Source: an uncultured Clostridia bacterium
GTDB lineage: Bacteria > Bacillota > Clostridia > Christensenellales > Borkfalkiaceae
Assembly: GCA_944368775.1 (NCBI GenBank)
Contig: CALVXB010000008.1
Coordinates: 1-64,000, forward strand
DNA length: 64,000 nucleotides
Reading direction: 5' to 3'
A program made the translations under genes and the position numbers. The notes beneath the pieces were generated by a model, which made no database searches, was not told the origin of the DNA, and saw nothing but the letters and a program-made list of their open reading frames with translations. Below, piece after piece: positions 23,247 to 34,993 of this stretch (positions are counted from its first letter, which is position 1; each line of letters starts with the position of its first letter).

Positions 23247-25574
23247 ATGATCGACGAAATCCTTGCAAAACTCAACGAAGAACAGATCAAGCCGGTGACG
23301 GATACCGAGGGCGCGGTGCTCGTGCTGGCGGGCGCGGGCAGCGGCAAGACGCGCGTGCTCACCTCGCGCATCGCCTACCTCGTCGAGGCGAAGGGCGTGT
23401 ACCCCTCCGCCATCCTCGCCATCACCTTCACCAACAAGGCCGCCAACGAGATGAAGGAGCGGCTGAGCGCGATGGTCGACGGCGCGTCCTCCATGTGGGT
23501 GTGCACCATCCACAGTATGTGCGTGCGCATCCTGCGGCAGTTCGCCGACAGGCGCGGGTTCAACAAAAACTTTTCCATCTACAGCGAGACGGAGCGCGCC
23601 AACGTCATCAAGCGCGCCTTCGCCGAGAGCGGGTTAGAGGACGAAAAGCAGCTCAAAAACATCAAATTCCACATCGCCAACGCCAAGATGCTCGGGCAGA
23701 GCCCCGAAGAATACGCCGAGAGCAACGCCGACCTCAAGGGCATCCGCGACATCACGGCGGTGTACGCCGCCTACTGCGACCACCTCAAAAAGAACAACGC
23801 GCTCGACTTCGACGACCTGCTCACCGAGACGCTGCGCCTGCTCGAGGCGGACAAGGAGGCGCTCGACTACCTCTCCGGCCGCTTCCGCTACATCCACGTC
23901 GACGAGTTTCAGGACACGAACGGCGTGCAGTACGCCATCGTCAAGCTGCTCGCCACCGTGCACGGCAACCTTTTCGTCGTCGGCGACGACGACCAGAGCA
24001 TCTACGGCTGGCGGGGCGCGAAGATCGAGAACATTTTGGGGTTTGAAAAGGACTTTCCGCAGGCGAAGGTGTACAAGCTCGAGCGCAACTACCGCTCGAC
24101 CAAAAATATCTTGAAGCTCGCCAACGCCGTCATCAAGAACAACGGCCGCCGCAAGAGCAAAGAATTGTGGACGGCCAACGGCGAGGGCGCCGAGGCGCAG
24201 TACTACCAGGCGGAGACGGAGACGGATGAAGCGCTGTTTGCCGCGCGCACCATCGCAGACCTCGCGCGGCAGGGGTACGCCTATTCCGACTTCGCCGTGC
24301 TCATGCGCATCAACGCGCTCACCCGCCCGTACGAGCAGGAGTTCGCCAAGTACGGCATCCCGTACAAGGTGTTCGGCGGCTTCCGCTTCTACGAGCGCAA
24401 AGAGATCAAGGACTTGCTCGCCTACCTGCGCGTCGTCAACAACCCCTTCGACAGCGAGGCGGTCGTGCGCATCGTCAACGTCCCCAAGCGGGGCATCGGC
24501 GCAAAGACGGTGGAGATCTTGCAGCAGTACGCGAAAGACAACGACCTCTCCGTCTACGACGCCGTGCTCGACGTCGACCTGCTCCCCCTCGCCGCGGCCG
24601 CCAAGCAGCGGGTGCGCGCCTTCGGCAGCCTGCTCAAAGAGTTGGTCATCAAGGGGGCGGAGGAGGGCGCCGACGAGCTCATCCGCGACGTGATCAACGA
24701 CAGCGCCATCCTCACCATGTACGCCGACGACTCGGACGAGTCCATCAACAAAAAGGCGAACATCGACGAGTTCGTCAACTCGGTCGACGAGTTCTGTAAG
24801 CTCAACAAGGGCGCGACCCTCGCCGACTTCCTCAACCAGGTCACTTTGAGCTCGGACACCGACGAGATGGACGAGAGCGACTACGTCACCGTCGCGACCA
24901 TCCACTCGGTCAAGGGGCTGGAGTTCCGCGCCGTATTCATCGTCGGCATGGAGGAAAACATCATGCCCGTCTCGCGCGCCGCCTACGACGACAAGGAGCT
25001 CGAGGAGGAGCGGCGGCTGATGTACGTCGCCATCACCCGCGCCCGCGAGCGGCTGTATTTTACCCGTTCGCGCAGCCGCTACCTCTACGGCGAGCGCAGC
25101 ATGACGCTGCAATCTCGCTTCATGAACGAGCTCTCCTCCGTGCTCGATATCGAGCCGCAGCGCCCTGCGCGCGACTACGCCGTCCGCTCCGCGTACGGCG
25201 GGCGGCAGGGGTACGGCTCGTACACCGGCTACGGCGCGCGGCGCAGCTTTTCGCGCGCCCGCAATGCGGACGCGGAGGAGTACGGCTACCACAGCGACCT
25301 CCCGCCCGAACCCGCGCCCTCGCCCGCGCCCGCCTTTTCGGCTGCGTCCGCCTTCAAGCGCACGCAGGCGGCCGGCCGCGCGGCCAAGCCGCAGGGGGGC
25401 AAAGATTACGCCGCCTTCCGCGCGGGCGTCAAGGTGCGCCACCCCAAGTTCGGCGACGGGCTCATCGTATCCACACGCGGCGAGGGCAGCGCCCTCATCG
25501 CCAACGTCAGCTTCCCGGGGCTGGGCATCAAGTCCCTCTCCGTGCAGATCGCGCCGCTGACCGTCATCTCTTGA
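23247..25574 (+). CDS. pcrA: ATP-dependent DNA helicase PcrA (UvrD/Rep family)
   Basis: 775 residues, SF1A 3'-5' helicase in repair and rolling-circle replication. Motif I GAGSGKTRVL, Ia TFTNKAANEMKERL, II VDEFQDTN, III GDDDQSIYGWRGA, IV YRSTKNILKLAN, V TIHSVKGLEF and VI YVAITRARERL are all present. A low-complexity Ala/Pro linker (about 680-720) leads to the Tudor-like C-terminal domain (VRHPKFGDGLIVST) that binds RNA polymerase in Bacillus. The only SD-like element is GGCGGA at the base of the leader hairpin. Followed 18 bp later by ligA, the conserved Firmicutes pcrA-ligA pair. Confidence 0.96.
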   Translation: MIDEILAKLNEEQIKPVTDTEGAVLVLAGAGSGKTRVLTSRIAYLVEAKGVYPSAILAITFTNKAANEMKERLSAMVDGASSMWVCTIHSMCVRILRQFADRRGFNKNFSIYSETERANVIKRAFAESGLEDEKQLKNIKFHIANAKMLGQSPEEYAESNADLKGIRDITAVYAAYCDHLKKNNALDFDDLLTETLRLLEADKEALDYLSGRFRYIHVDEFQDTNGVQYAIVKLLATVHGNLFVVGDDDQSIYGWRGAKIENILGFEKDFPQAKVYKLERNYRSTKNILKLANAVIKNNGRRKSKELWTANGEGAEAQYYQAETETDEALFAARTIADLARQGYAYSDFAVLMRINALTRPYEQEFAKYGIPYKVFGGFRFYERKEIKDLLAYLRVVNNPFDSEAVVRIVNVPKRGIGAKTVEILQQYAKDNDLSVYDAVLDVDLLPLAAAAKQRVRAFGSLLKELVIKGAEEGADELIRDVINDSAILTMYADDSDESINKKANIDEFVNSVDEFCKLNKGATLADFLNQVTLSSDTDEMDESDYVTVATIHSVKGLEFRAVFIVGMEENIMPVSRAAYDDKELEEERRLMYVAITRARERLYFTRSRSRYLYGERSMTLQSRFMNELSSVLDIEPQRPARDYAVRSAYGGRQGYGSYTGYGARRSFSRARNADAEEYGYHSDLPPEPAPSPAPAFSAASAFKRTQAAGRAAKPQGGKDYAAFRAGVKVRHPKFGDGLIVSTRGEGSALIANVSFPGLGIKSLSVQIAPLTVIS

Positions 25575-27566
<1,992 letters not shown>

Positions 27567-27567
27567 A

Positions 27568-27596
27568 TTGCAATTTTTTGCGCTTTCTGCTATAAT
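27568..27596 (+). promoter_or_regulatory. Promoter of yicC
   Basis: TTGCAA (27568-27573), 17-bp spacer, TATAAT (27591-27596), immediately after the ligA stop. Confidence 0.75.
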
Positions 27597-27687
27597 GTTG
27601 TGAACAAAATAGGGCGGCTATGGCATTTCGGCCGAAAACGCGGCGCTTCGGCGCGCTGCGGCCGTGCCGCGGCACAAGGAGAGGGCT

Positions 27688-28563
27688 ATGTTCAGCATGA
27701 CCGGCTACGGCAAGGGAGAGTATAAAGAGGGCGGCATCGAGCTGACCGTCGAGATCAAGACGGTCAACAACCGCTACCTCGACGTCTCCGTCAAAAGCCC
27801 GAAAAGTTTCAACTGCTACGAGGAGACCGTCCGCTCCCTCGTGCGCGGCTCGCTCAGCCGCGGCCACGCGGACGTGTTCATCGGCTTTACCGACCGCAGA
27901 GAGCGCGCCCTCCGCCTCGCCGTCGACGAAAACGCTGCGCGCGCCTATGTAGAGGCCGCGCGCCGCGTCAAAGCGCTCTTTCCCGACATCCCCGACGACT
28001 TTACGCTGACCGCGCTGCTGCGCAGCGGCGACGTGCTGCGCACCGAGGAGGAGGGCGGAGAAGACGAGCAGGTCGGGCAGGCGCTCGCCGCAGCCGTGTC
28101 TGCCGCGCTCGAAAAGCTCAACGCCATGCGCGCCAAAGAGGGCGAAAAGCTGGCGGCGGATATGCTCTCGCGTATGGACACCATCGAGGGGCTCGTCGCA
28201 AACATCGCCGCGCGCGCACCCCTCGTCGCCGAACACTACCGCACCAAGCTGACCGAGCGCATGCGCGAGGTGCTTGCAGGCGTCCCCGTCGACGAGGCGC
28301 GCATCCTCTCCGAGGCCGCCGTGTTCGCGGATAAGTGCAACATCGATGAAGAGCTCACCCGCCTGCGCTCTCACATATCGCAGTTCCGCTCCATCTGCCG
28401 CGAGGCGCGCGTCGGGCGCAAGCTCGACTTTTTGGTGCAGGAGTTCAACCGCGAAGCGAACACCATCTGCTCCAAGAGCAACGATATCGCCGTGACCAAC
28501 GCCGCGCTCGCCCTCAAAAACGAGATCGAAAAGATCCGCGAGCAGGTGCAAAACGTCGAGTGA
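27688..28563 (+). CDS. yicC: YicC/YloC-family endoribonuclease
   Basis: 291 residues. N-terminal MFSMTGYGKGEY and KTVNNRYLDVSVKSP and C-terminal GRKLDFLVQEFNREANTICSKS, with SLRAH-like DEELTRLRSHISQF, are family hallmarks. E. coli YicC is an RNase acting on small RNAs. ATG 27688 fits AAGGAGAGGG; the upstream frame from 27664 is not conserved. In most Firmicutes yicC is followed by remA, gmk and rpoZ; here only rpoZ follows, so gmk and remA must be elsewhere or lost. Confidence 0.93.
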   Translation: MFSMTGYGKGEYKEGGIELTVEIKTVNNRYLDVSVKSPKSFNCYEETVRSLVRGSLSRGHADVFIGFTDRRERALRLAVDENAARAYVEAARRVKALFPDIPDDFTLTALLRSGDVLRTEEEGGEDEQVGQALAAAVSAALEKLNAMRAKEGEKLAADMLSRMDTIEGLVANIAARAPLVAEHYRTKLTERMREVLAGVPVDEARILSEAAVFADKCNIDEELTRLRSHISQFRSICREARVGRKLDFLVQEFNREANTICSKSNDIAVTNAALALKNEIEKIREQVQNVE

Positions 28564-28698
28564 GCCGCGCCGATACAAATTCTTATAATAAATTCTTATA
28601 TATAAATAAGGATAGGGGAAGCGCCGCCGCAGGGCCTCGCACGGCAGCGAGGGCCGCGCCGCATAGAGAACCGTCAAAAATTTTGAGGAGATAGATAC

Positions 28699-28920
28699 AT
28701 GATCAACGAACCTGTCGTGGACAAATTGGTGGAAAAACTGGGTACGCCCGAGCACCCCGCCTCGCGCTATGCGCTGTGCGTGGTCGTCGCCAAGCGCGCC
28801 CGCCAGATCATCGATCAGGAGCAGAGCCAGGGGCTGCACGAGCTGCCCGGCAACGTCAAAGAGATCGCGCTCGCCTGCCAGGAGATCGTCTCCGGCAAGC
28901 TGACGATGGTCAAAGACTGA
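28699..28920 (+). CDS. rpoZ: RNA polymerase omega subunit
   Basis: 73 residues. The conserved helix SRYALCVVVAKRARQI, which wraps the beta' C-terminus, is clear. The C-terminal half (NVKEIALACQEIVSGKLTM) matches the Firmicutes omega. TGAGGAGATAGATAC lies upstream. The preceding 135 bp contain AAATTCTTATA twice and a TATAAT (28583), possibly an internal promoter. Confidence 0.92.
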   Translation: MINEPVVDKLVEKLGTPEHPASRYALCVVVAKRARQIIDQEQSQGLHELPGNVKEIALACQEIVSGKLTMVKD

Positions 28921-29016
28921 CGCACGGAGAGCGGAAGTGCCCCGCGCGGTTGCGGAACACGACGCAGCCGACGGGGCATTCTGTTTTTGCGAGAGAATTT
29001 CGGCGTGGAGGACGCA

Positions 29017-31182
29017 ATGACGGCGGAAGTGATCGTAGACATCGCCCGCAGCGAGGTGGATAGGATATTTGAATACACCGCCATCGGCGGCGTCACCGCC
29101 GGCTGCCGGGTGCGCGTCCCCTTCGGCGGGCGCACCGTCGACGGCTACGTCATGCGGCTGAAGGAGGGGAGCGACTGCCCGCCCGAACGGCTCAAGCCCA
29201 TCCTCTCCGTCGTCGACGAGGCGCTCACCCCCGAGTGCCTCGCGCTGGTGCGCTCGATCGGCGAGCGCTACCGCTGCCCGCAGGCGCTCACGCTGCGCCT
29301 GTTTTTGCCGGCGGAGATGCGCCGTGGCACCGTGCGCGAGCTGACGCGCAGCGTCGTCTATCCCGTCGCGGGGGCAGACATCCCCGCCCGCGCCAAGTCG
29401 CAGGCGGCGGCGTACGCCTACCTGCTTGAGGCGGGCAGCGCGCCGCTCGCAGAGCTGGCGGCCCGCTTCGGCCGCAGCGCGGCGAGCGCCCTCGTCGAAC
29501 GGGGTGCGGCGCGCGTACAAAAGGAGCGGGTCGGGCGCTCGCCGTACACCTCCGTCGGGGAGGGGGCGGGCGCGGCGCACGCGCTCACGCCCGCCCAGCA
29601 GCGGGCGGTGGAGGCCATCGAGAGCGCTTCACAGACGGTGCAGCTGCTGCACGGCGTCACGGGCAGCGGCAAGACGGAGGTGTACCTCACCCTCATCGCC
29701 CGCGCTTTGGCGGCGGGGCGTACCGCCCTCTTCCTCGTGCCCGAAATTTCCCTCACCCCGCAGATGCTCCGCCAGCTGCGCGAGCGGTTCGGCTCCCGCG
29801 CCGCCATCCTGCACAGCGGGCTTTCGGCGGGGGAAAAGTTTGACGAGTGGTGGCGGCTGCGCACGGGAGAGGCGCGCATCGCCGTCGGCGCGCGCAGCGC
29901 CGTGTTCGCCCCGCTCGAAGACATCGGCGTCATCGTTTTAGACGAGGAGCACGACGGCAGCTACCGCAGCGAGACGGCTCCCCGCTACGAGACGGCTGCC
30001 ATCGCTCGCCTGCGCGCCGCGTACAACGGCTGCAAGCTGGTGCTCGGCAGCGCGACGCCCTCCGTCGAAACGTACCGCCGCGCGCAGACGGGGGAGTACG
30101 GCCTCGTCGAGCTGCCCGAGCGCATCAACCGCCGCCCTCTGCCCGCCATCTCCATCGCCGATATGCGCCGCGAGGTGCGCCGCGGCAACGACAGCCCCTT
30201 CTCCGCGCTGCTGCGCGAGGAGCTGGAAGATTGTCTCGCGCGCGGCAGGCAGGCCATCCTCTTCCTCAACCGCCGCGGCTACGCGCAGAGCGTCATCTGC
30301 CGCGAATGCGGGTATGTGGCCAAGTGCGAGCAGTGCGACGTCTCGCTCACCTACCACAGCGAAGAAAACTGCCTCAAATGCCACTACTGCGGCGCGGCGT
30401 ACAAGATGCTCACCGCCTGCCCCGAGTGCGGCGGCACCCATTTGAGCTATGCGGGCACGGGCACCCAAAAGGTGGTCGGCGCCCTGCAGAAGCTGTACCC
30501 GCAGGCGCGCATTTTGCGCATGGACGCGGACACGACGGCGGGCAAGGAGGGGCACCTGCGCATCCTGCGGCAGTTCGCCGCGCACGAGGCGGACATCCTC
30601 GTCGGCACGCAGATGGTCGCCAAGGGGCACGACTTCCCCTCCGTCACCCTCGTCGGCATCCTCGACGCCGACATGAGCCTGCACTTTTCCGACTACCGCA
30701 GCGGCGAGCGCACCTTTCAGCTGATCACGCAGGTCGCGGGGCGCAGCGGCCGCGCCGAGGAGGCGGGCAAGGTCGTCTTGCAGACGTACGACCCCGAAAA
30801 CTACATCCTCCGCTTCGCCGTCAACTACGACTACGCCGGCTTCTACAAGCACGAGATCGCGCTGCGCAAGGCGACCGCCTTTCCGCCCTTCGCGACCATC
30901 GTCCGCGTCATGGCGACGGGCGAGGAGGAGGCGAAGGTCGCCGAGGTGCTCAAGGCCGTCTACCGCGCGCTGGAAGAGGTGTACCGCCGCGACCAAAGCA
31001 AATTTCTCTTTTTCAACAAAATGAAGGCGCCCGTCAAGCGCATCCAGAATAAATTCCGCTACCAGGTGCTCATGCGCATCACAGACGAAGGGCTTTTGCC
31101 GCTCATCTACGAGCGCGCCCTCGCCTGCCGCACGCGCGATGTGCTCGTGTATGTGGAGGAAAACCCCGCCAGCCTCAGTTGA
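29017..31182 (+). CDS. priA: Primosomal protein N' (replication restart helicase PriA)
   Basis: 721 residues; reloads the replisome at stalled forks. The N-terminal 3'-end-binding barrel (about 1-95, RVRVPFGGRTVDGYV), a short winged-helix region, and the helicase core with GVTGSGKTEVY (Walker A), DEEH box and GSATPSVETY are present. An eight-cysteine zinc module (CRECGYVAKCEQC through CPECGG, about 428-470) follows, then motifs V-VI (GTQMVAKGHDFPSVTLVG, QVAGRSGRAEEAG). ATG 29017 has GGAGG upstream; the TTG at 28987 is less likely. First gene of priA-def-fmt-rsmB-rlmN. Confidence 0.96.
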   Translation: MTAEVIVDIARSEVDRIFEYTAIGGVTAGCRVRVPFGGRTVDGYVMRLKEGSDCPPERLKPILSVVDEALTPECLALVRSIGERYRCPQALTLRLFLPAEMRRGTVRELTRSVVYPVAGADIPARAKSQAAAYAYLLEAGSAPLAELAARFGRSAASALVERGAARVQKERVGRSPYTSVGEGAGAAHALTPAQQRAVEAIESASQTVQLLHGVTGSGKTEVYLTLIARALAAGRTALFLVPEISLTPQMLRQLRERFGSRAAILHSGLSAGEKFDEWWRLRTGEARIAVGARSAVFAPLEDIGVIVLDEEHDGSYRSETAPRYETAAIARLRAAYNGCKLVLGSATPSVETYRRAQTGEYGLVELPERINRRPLPAISIADMRREVRRGNDSPFSALLREELEDCLARGRQAILFLNRRGYAQSVICRECGYVAKCEQCDVSLTYHSEENCLKCHYCGAAYKMLTACPECGGTHLSYAGTGTQKVVGALQKLYPQARILRMDADTTAGKEGHLRILRQFAAHEADILVGTQMVAKGHDFPSVTLVGILDADMSLHFSDYRSGERTFQLITQVAGRSGRAEEAGKVVLQTYDPENYILRFAVNYDYAGFYKHEIALRKATAFPPFATIVRVMATGEEEAKVAEVLKAVYRALEEVYRRDQSKFLFFNKMKAPVKRIQNKFRYQVLMRITDEGLLPLIYERALACRTRDVLVYVEENPASLS

Positions 31183-31207
31183 GGCGGCGCTTACAGGAGG
31201 AACAGAT

Positions 31208-31666
31208 ATGGCCATCCGCAACGTGGTGCAGGTCGGAGACGACGTCCTGCGCAAAAAGTGTTTTGAAGTGACTGCCTTCGACGAGAAGCTCGCCCGGCTG
31301 CTCGACGACATGAAGGATACCGTCCGCCGCGAGGAGGGCGCGGGGCTCGCCGCCCCGCAGGTGGGCGTGCTGCGCCGCGCCGTGGTGGTGGACGTCGACG
31401 AGGGCTTTTTTGAAATGGTCAACCCCGTCATCGTCGAGCAGAAGGGGGAGCAGCGCGGCTACGAGGGCTGCCTGTCTGTCCGCGGCCGCCGCGGCATCGT
31501 CACCCGCCCGATGACGGTCACCGTCGAGTATTTCGACCGCAAGGGGAAGAAGAAAAAGCTGACCGCGCACGGCTTCTTCGCCCGCGCCGTCTGCCACGAG
31601 CTCGACCACCTCGACGGCATCCTGTACATCGACCGCGCCGAGCGCGTCGAGCGGGAAACGGACTGA
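31208..31666 (+). CDS. def: Peptide deformylase
   Basis: 152 residues; removes the N-formyl group from nascent peptides. The three motifs are intact: GAGLAAPQVG, EGCLSV (metal Cys) and HELDHLDG (two metal His and catalytic Glu). Length normal for type 1. CAGGAGGAACA upstream. Paired with fmt, which adds the formyl group to initiator tRNA. Confidence 0.96.
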   Translation: MAIRNVVQVGDDVLRKKCFEVTAFDEKLARLLDDMKDTVRREEGAGLAAPQVGVLRRAVVVDVDEGFFEMVNPVIVEQKGEQRGYEGCLSVRGRRGIVTRPMTVTVEYFDRKGKKKKLTAHGFFARAVCHELDHLDGILYIDRAERVERETD

Positions 31667-31677
31667 GGAGGCCGCGC

Positions 31678-32604
31678 ATGAAGATCGTGTATGCGGGTGC
31701 GCCCGTATTCTCCGTCCCGCCGCTCGAACAACTGCTCGCGGCGGGCTTTTGCGTCTGCGCCGTGCTCACCCAGCCCGACCGCCCCGTCGGGCGCAAGGCA
31801 AAGCTCACCCCTACTCCCCTCAAGACCTTCGCGGAGGGGGCGGGCATCCCCGTTCTCTGCTACGAAAAGGTGCGCGCGCACGCCGCGGAGCTCGCCGCCC
31901 TCGGCGCGGACGTGATGGTCACCTGCGCCTACGGGCAGATCCTCACGCAGGAGGTGCTCGACGCCTTCCCCGGCGGCGTGTACAACATCCACGCCTCCCT
32001 CTTGCCCCGCTGGCGGGGGGCCTCGCCCATCCAGCACGCCATCCTCGCCGGCGACGCCGAGACGGGCGTCACCGTCATGAAGACGGACGTCGGCCTGGAC
32101 ACCGGCGACATCCTGCTCTCGCGCGCCGTCCGTTTGGACGGCACGGAGACGGCCGCGACCCTCTCGCGCACCCTCTCCGCGCTGGGCGGGGCGTGTATCT
32201 GCGAGGCGCTCGCGGCGGTGGGCGCGGGCAGGGCGACCTTCACCCCCCAAGGGGAGGGGGCGACGCTGTGCAAAAAGATCCGCAAGGACGCCTGCGCCGT
32301 CGACTTTACCCGCCCCGCGGCCGAGCTTTCTCGCCTGGTGCGGGCGATGGCTCCCGAGCCGCTCGCCTTTTCCTCGCTGCGCGGCACGCCCGTCAACTTC
32401 GGCTACGCCCTCCCGGCGGAAGGGGAGGGCGCGCCCTGCGGCCGCGTGCTGCGGGCGGATAAGACGGGCATCTACATCGCGGCGGGGGAGGGCGCGCTGC
32501 GCGTGACCGAGCTGCAATTTGCAGGGGGGAAGATGCTGCGCGCCGCCGACGCGGTCAACGGCCGCAAAGTCGCCGTCGGCGACCTGTTCGGTGACGGGCG
32601 ATGA
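31678..32604 (+). CDS. fmt: Methionyl-tRNA formyltransferase
   Basis: 308 residues. Formyltransferase domain with the 10-formyl-THF-binding SLLPRWRGASPIQHAI signature and catalytic Asn/His/Asp context (YNIHASLLP, then TGVTVMKTDVGLDTGDI). The C-terminal tRNA-binding OB domain (about 205-308) is present. GAGGAGGCCGCGC lies 11 bp after def. The last four bases (ATGA) start rsmB. Confidence 0.96.
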   Translation: MKIVYAGAPVFSVPPLEQLLAAGFCVCAVLTQPDRPVGRKAKLTPTPLKTFAEGAGIPVLCYEKVRAHAAELAALGADVMVTCAYGQILTQEVLDAFPGGVYNIHASLLPRWRGASPIQHAILAGDAETGVTVMKTDVGLDTGDILLSRAVRLDGTETAATLSRTLSALGGACICEALAAVGAGRATFTPQGEGATLCKKIRKDACAVDFTRPAAELSRLVRAMAPEPLAFSSLRGTPVNFGYALPAEGEGAPCGRVLRADKTGIYIAAGEGALRVTELQFAGGKMLRAADAVNGRKVAVGDLFGDGR

Positions 32605-33839
32605 CCAACCCCCTCTACGACGCCTACGCCGTCCTGCACAAGGTGTACGGGGGCGGCGCCTACCTCAAACAGGCGCTCGCGGATACCCCCGTCGAGCCTG
32701 CCGAGCGCGCCCGCACCGTCAAGCTGTGCTACGGCGTGCTGGAAAACGACCGCTACCTCGACTTCTGCATCCGCTCCTTCGCGCCCAAAAACCCCAAGCT
32801 GCCCGTGCGCATCCTGCTCAAAATAGCGCTGTATATGCTGCTGTTTTTGGATAAGCCGCGCTACATGGTCGCCGACAACGCCGTCTCCCTCGTCAAAAAG
32901 ATGGGCAAGGGGGGCGCGGCGGGCTTCGTCAACGCCTTTCTGCGCGCCTTCGACGCGGACAAAGTACAGCTGCCCGCGGGGGAAGAAGGGCTCGCCATCC
33001 GCTGTTCGTGGCCGGACTTCGCCGTCCGCCGCGTCGCCGAAGAGTACGGCGGCGAGGCGGAAGAGATCTTGCGCCCCCGCCCCGCGCGCACCTTCGTGCG
33101 CTTCCGCGACGAACGGGCAGAGCGCGCCTACCGCGCCGAAGAGCGGGGAGAGCGCACCCCCTTCCCGCTGGTTTGGTCCTTCGCCTCCTTCCGCCGCGAC
33201 GAGGGGTATGACCGCGGCGAGTACACCTTTCAGTCGGTCGGCTCCGTCGCCATCTGCGCGGCCGTCGACCCGTGCGGACAGCTGCTCGACGCCTGTGCCG
33301 CGCCGGGCGGCAAGAGCGTGCTGCTCTCCGCCAAGTGCGCCTCCGTCACCGCCTGCGAGCTGCACCCCCACCGTGCCGCCCTCATCGAGAGCTACTGCGC
33401 CCGCATGGGCGTATCCAACGTGCGCGTCCTCTGCCGCGATTCCTCCGTATTCGACCCCGCCTTTGCAGGCGCCTTCGACGCGGTGCTCGTCGACGTCCCC
33501 TGTTCCGGCTCGGGCGTCGCGGGGGAAAACCCGGACATCAAGCTCTTCCGCAAGGCGGAGGATATCCCCGCCCTCGCGGCGGTGCAGCGCGCCCTGCTTT
33601 CAAACTGCGCCCGCTATGTGCGCCCGGGCGGGCAGCTGTACTACTCCACCTGTTCTATATTCGGGGAGGAAAACGACGGCAGCGTCCGTCATTTTTTAGA
33701 GAGCCACGCCGACTTTACGGCCTTGCCGCTCGATAGCCCCCTCCCCGCCCGCCGCACCCGCTTCGGGCTGCAATTTCTGCCCCACATCTCGATGGGGGCG
33801 GGGTTTTACGTCGCCAAGATGCGAAAGGAGAAGGGATGA
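32601..33839 (+). CDS. rsmB: 16S rRNA (cytosine-967 C5)-methyltransferase
   Basis: 412 residues. N-terminal NusB-like helical domain (1-135, RARTVKLCYGVLENDRYLDF) and a Rossmann methyltransferase with LDACAAPGGKS (SAM), VDVPCSGSG (Cys that releases product) and STCSI (catalytic Cys). ATGA overlap with fmt and with rlmN indicates tight translational coupling. Confidence 0.95.
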   Translation: MTNPLYDAYAVLHKVYGGGAYLKQALADTPVEPAERARTVKLCYGVLENDRYLDFCIRSFAPKNPKLPVRILLKIALYMLLFLDKPRYMVADNAVSLVKKMGKGGAAGFVNAFLRAFDADKVQLPAGEEGLAIRCSWPDFAVRRVAEEYGGEAEEILRPRPARTFVRFRDERAERAYRAEERGERTPFPLVWSFASFRRDEGYDRGEYTFQSVGSVAICAAVDPCGQLLDACAAPGGKSVLLSAKCASVTACELHPHRAALIESYCARMGVSNVRVLCRDSSVFDPAFAGAFDAVLVDVPCSGSGVAGENPDIKLFRKAEDIPALAAVQRALLSNCARYVRPGGQLYYSTCSIFGEENDGSVRHFLESHADFTALPLDSPLPARRTRFGLQFLPHISMGAGFYVAKMRKEKG

Positions 33840-34882
33840 AAGAGATCTTGCAAGACCTGTCTCTGCCCGAGGTCGAGGCGCTCGTCGCCGGGATGGGCGA
33901 GCCCAAGTTCCGCGCCGGCCAGCTGTATCGCGGGCTCATGCGCGGCGCGCGCATCTCGGATATTTCCGAGCTGTCCAAGGCATTCAAGGCAAAACTTTTG
34001 GAAAAGTTTGAAGACGAGCCCGTGCGCATCGCGCAGGTGCTCACCGCTTCCGACGGGACGGAAAAGTACCTCTTCGCGCTCGCCGACGGCAACATCGTCG
34101 AGGGGGTGCTGATGCGCTACAAGTACGGCAACACCCAATGCGTGTCCACGCAGGTGGGCTGCCGCATGAACTGCGCCTTCTGCGCCTCGGGTTTGGGCGG
34201 CCTCGTGCGCGACCTCACCGCGGGCGAGATCTTGTCGCAAGTGCTCGTCGTCAACGCGCGGCTGGGCGGCACGATAGATAAGCGCGCCGTCACCAACGTC
34301 GTGCTCATGGGCAGCGGCGAGCCGCTGGACAACTACGACAACACCGTCCGCTTTCTGCGCAGCGTCACCGCGCCCGGCGGCATCTGCATCAGCGCGCGCA
34401 ACATCTCCCTCTCCACCTGCGGGCTGGTGCCGCGCATGCACGAACTCGCCGAGGAGGGAATCCCCCTCAACCTCACCGTGTCGCTGCACTCCCCGTCGGA
34501 CGAGGAGCGCGCCCGCATCATGCCCGTCGCCAAGGCGTACAAGATCGCCGACATCCTCGCCGCCTGCGACCACTACTTTGAAAAGACCGGCCGCCGCTAC
34601 ATCTTCGAGTACTCCCTCATCGCGGGGGAAAACGACGGCAAGGCGCACGCCGAGCAGCTCGTCTCGCTGCTGCGCGGCAGGCCCTGTCACGTCAACGTCA
34701 TCCGCCTCAACGAGGTCAAAGAGCGCGGCCTGCAGGGGGTGAGCGAAAAGGACGCCTACCGCTTCGTCGGCATGCTCGAGCGGGGCGGGCTGTCCGCCAC
34801 GCTGCGCCGCACCATCGGCGCGGACATCGGCGGTGCCTGCGGCCAGCTGCGCGCCGGCTACCTGAAGGGCGCGTCCGGATGA
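33836..34882 (+). CDS. rlmN: Dual-specificity 23S rRNA/tRNA adenine-C2 methyltransferase
   Basis: 348 residues, radical SAM. The cluster motif CxxxCxxC appears as CRMNCAFCASG, preceded by STQVG. GEPLDNYDNTVRFL and the C-terminal region with the methyl-carrying Cys (TIGADIGGACGQL) are present. An N-terminal HhH-like domain (EPKFRAGQLYRGL) binds RNA. Last gene of the priA operon; the stp-prkC-rsgA genes that often follow are absent and a terminator comes next. Confidence 0.96.
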   Translation: MKEILQDLSLPEVEALVAGMGEPKFRAGQLYRGLMRGARISDISELSKAFKAKLLEKFEDEPVRIAQVLTASDGTEKYLFALADGNIVEGVLMRYKYGNTQCVSTQVGCRMNCAFCASGLGGLVRDLTAGEILSQVLVVNARLGGTIDKRAVTNVVLMGSGEPLDNYDNTVRFLRSVTAPGGICISARNISLSTCGLVPRMHELAEEGIPLNLTVSLHSPSDEERARIMPVAKAYKIADILAACDHYFEKTGRRYIFEYSLIAGENDGKAHAEQLVSLLRGRPCHVNVIRLNEVKERGLQGVSEKDAYRFVGMLERGGLSATLRRTIGADIGGACGQLRAGYLKGASG

Positions 34883-34930
34883 TTTTTTGAATAGGAAGAA
34901 GCGCAAATGTGTGCCGAACTCACTTCGCAC

Positions 34931-34964
34931 GGGGCGCCCGCAGAGCGGGCGCCCCGCGTTTTTA
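34931..34964 (+). terminator. Intrinsic terminator of the priA operon
   Basis: 11-bp perfect stem (34931-34941/34945-34955), loop AGA, then GCGTTTTTAT. Confidence 0.85.
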
Positions 34965-34993
34965 TGCGCGGGCGGGCAGGCGGGTCGCAAATT

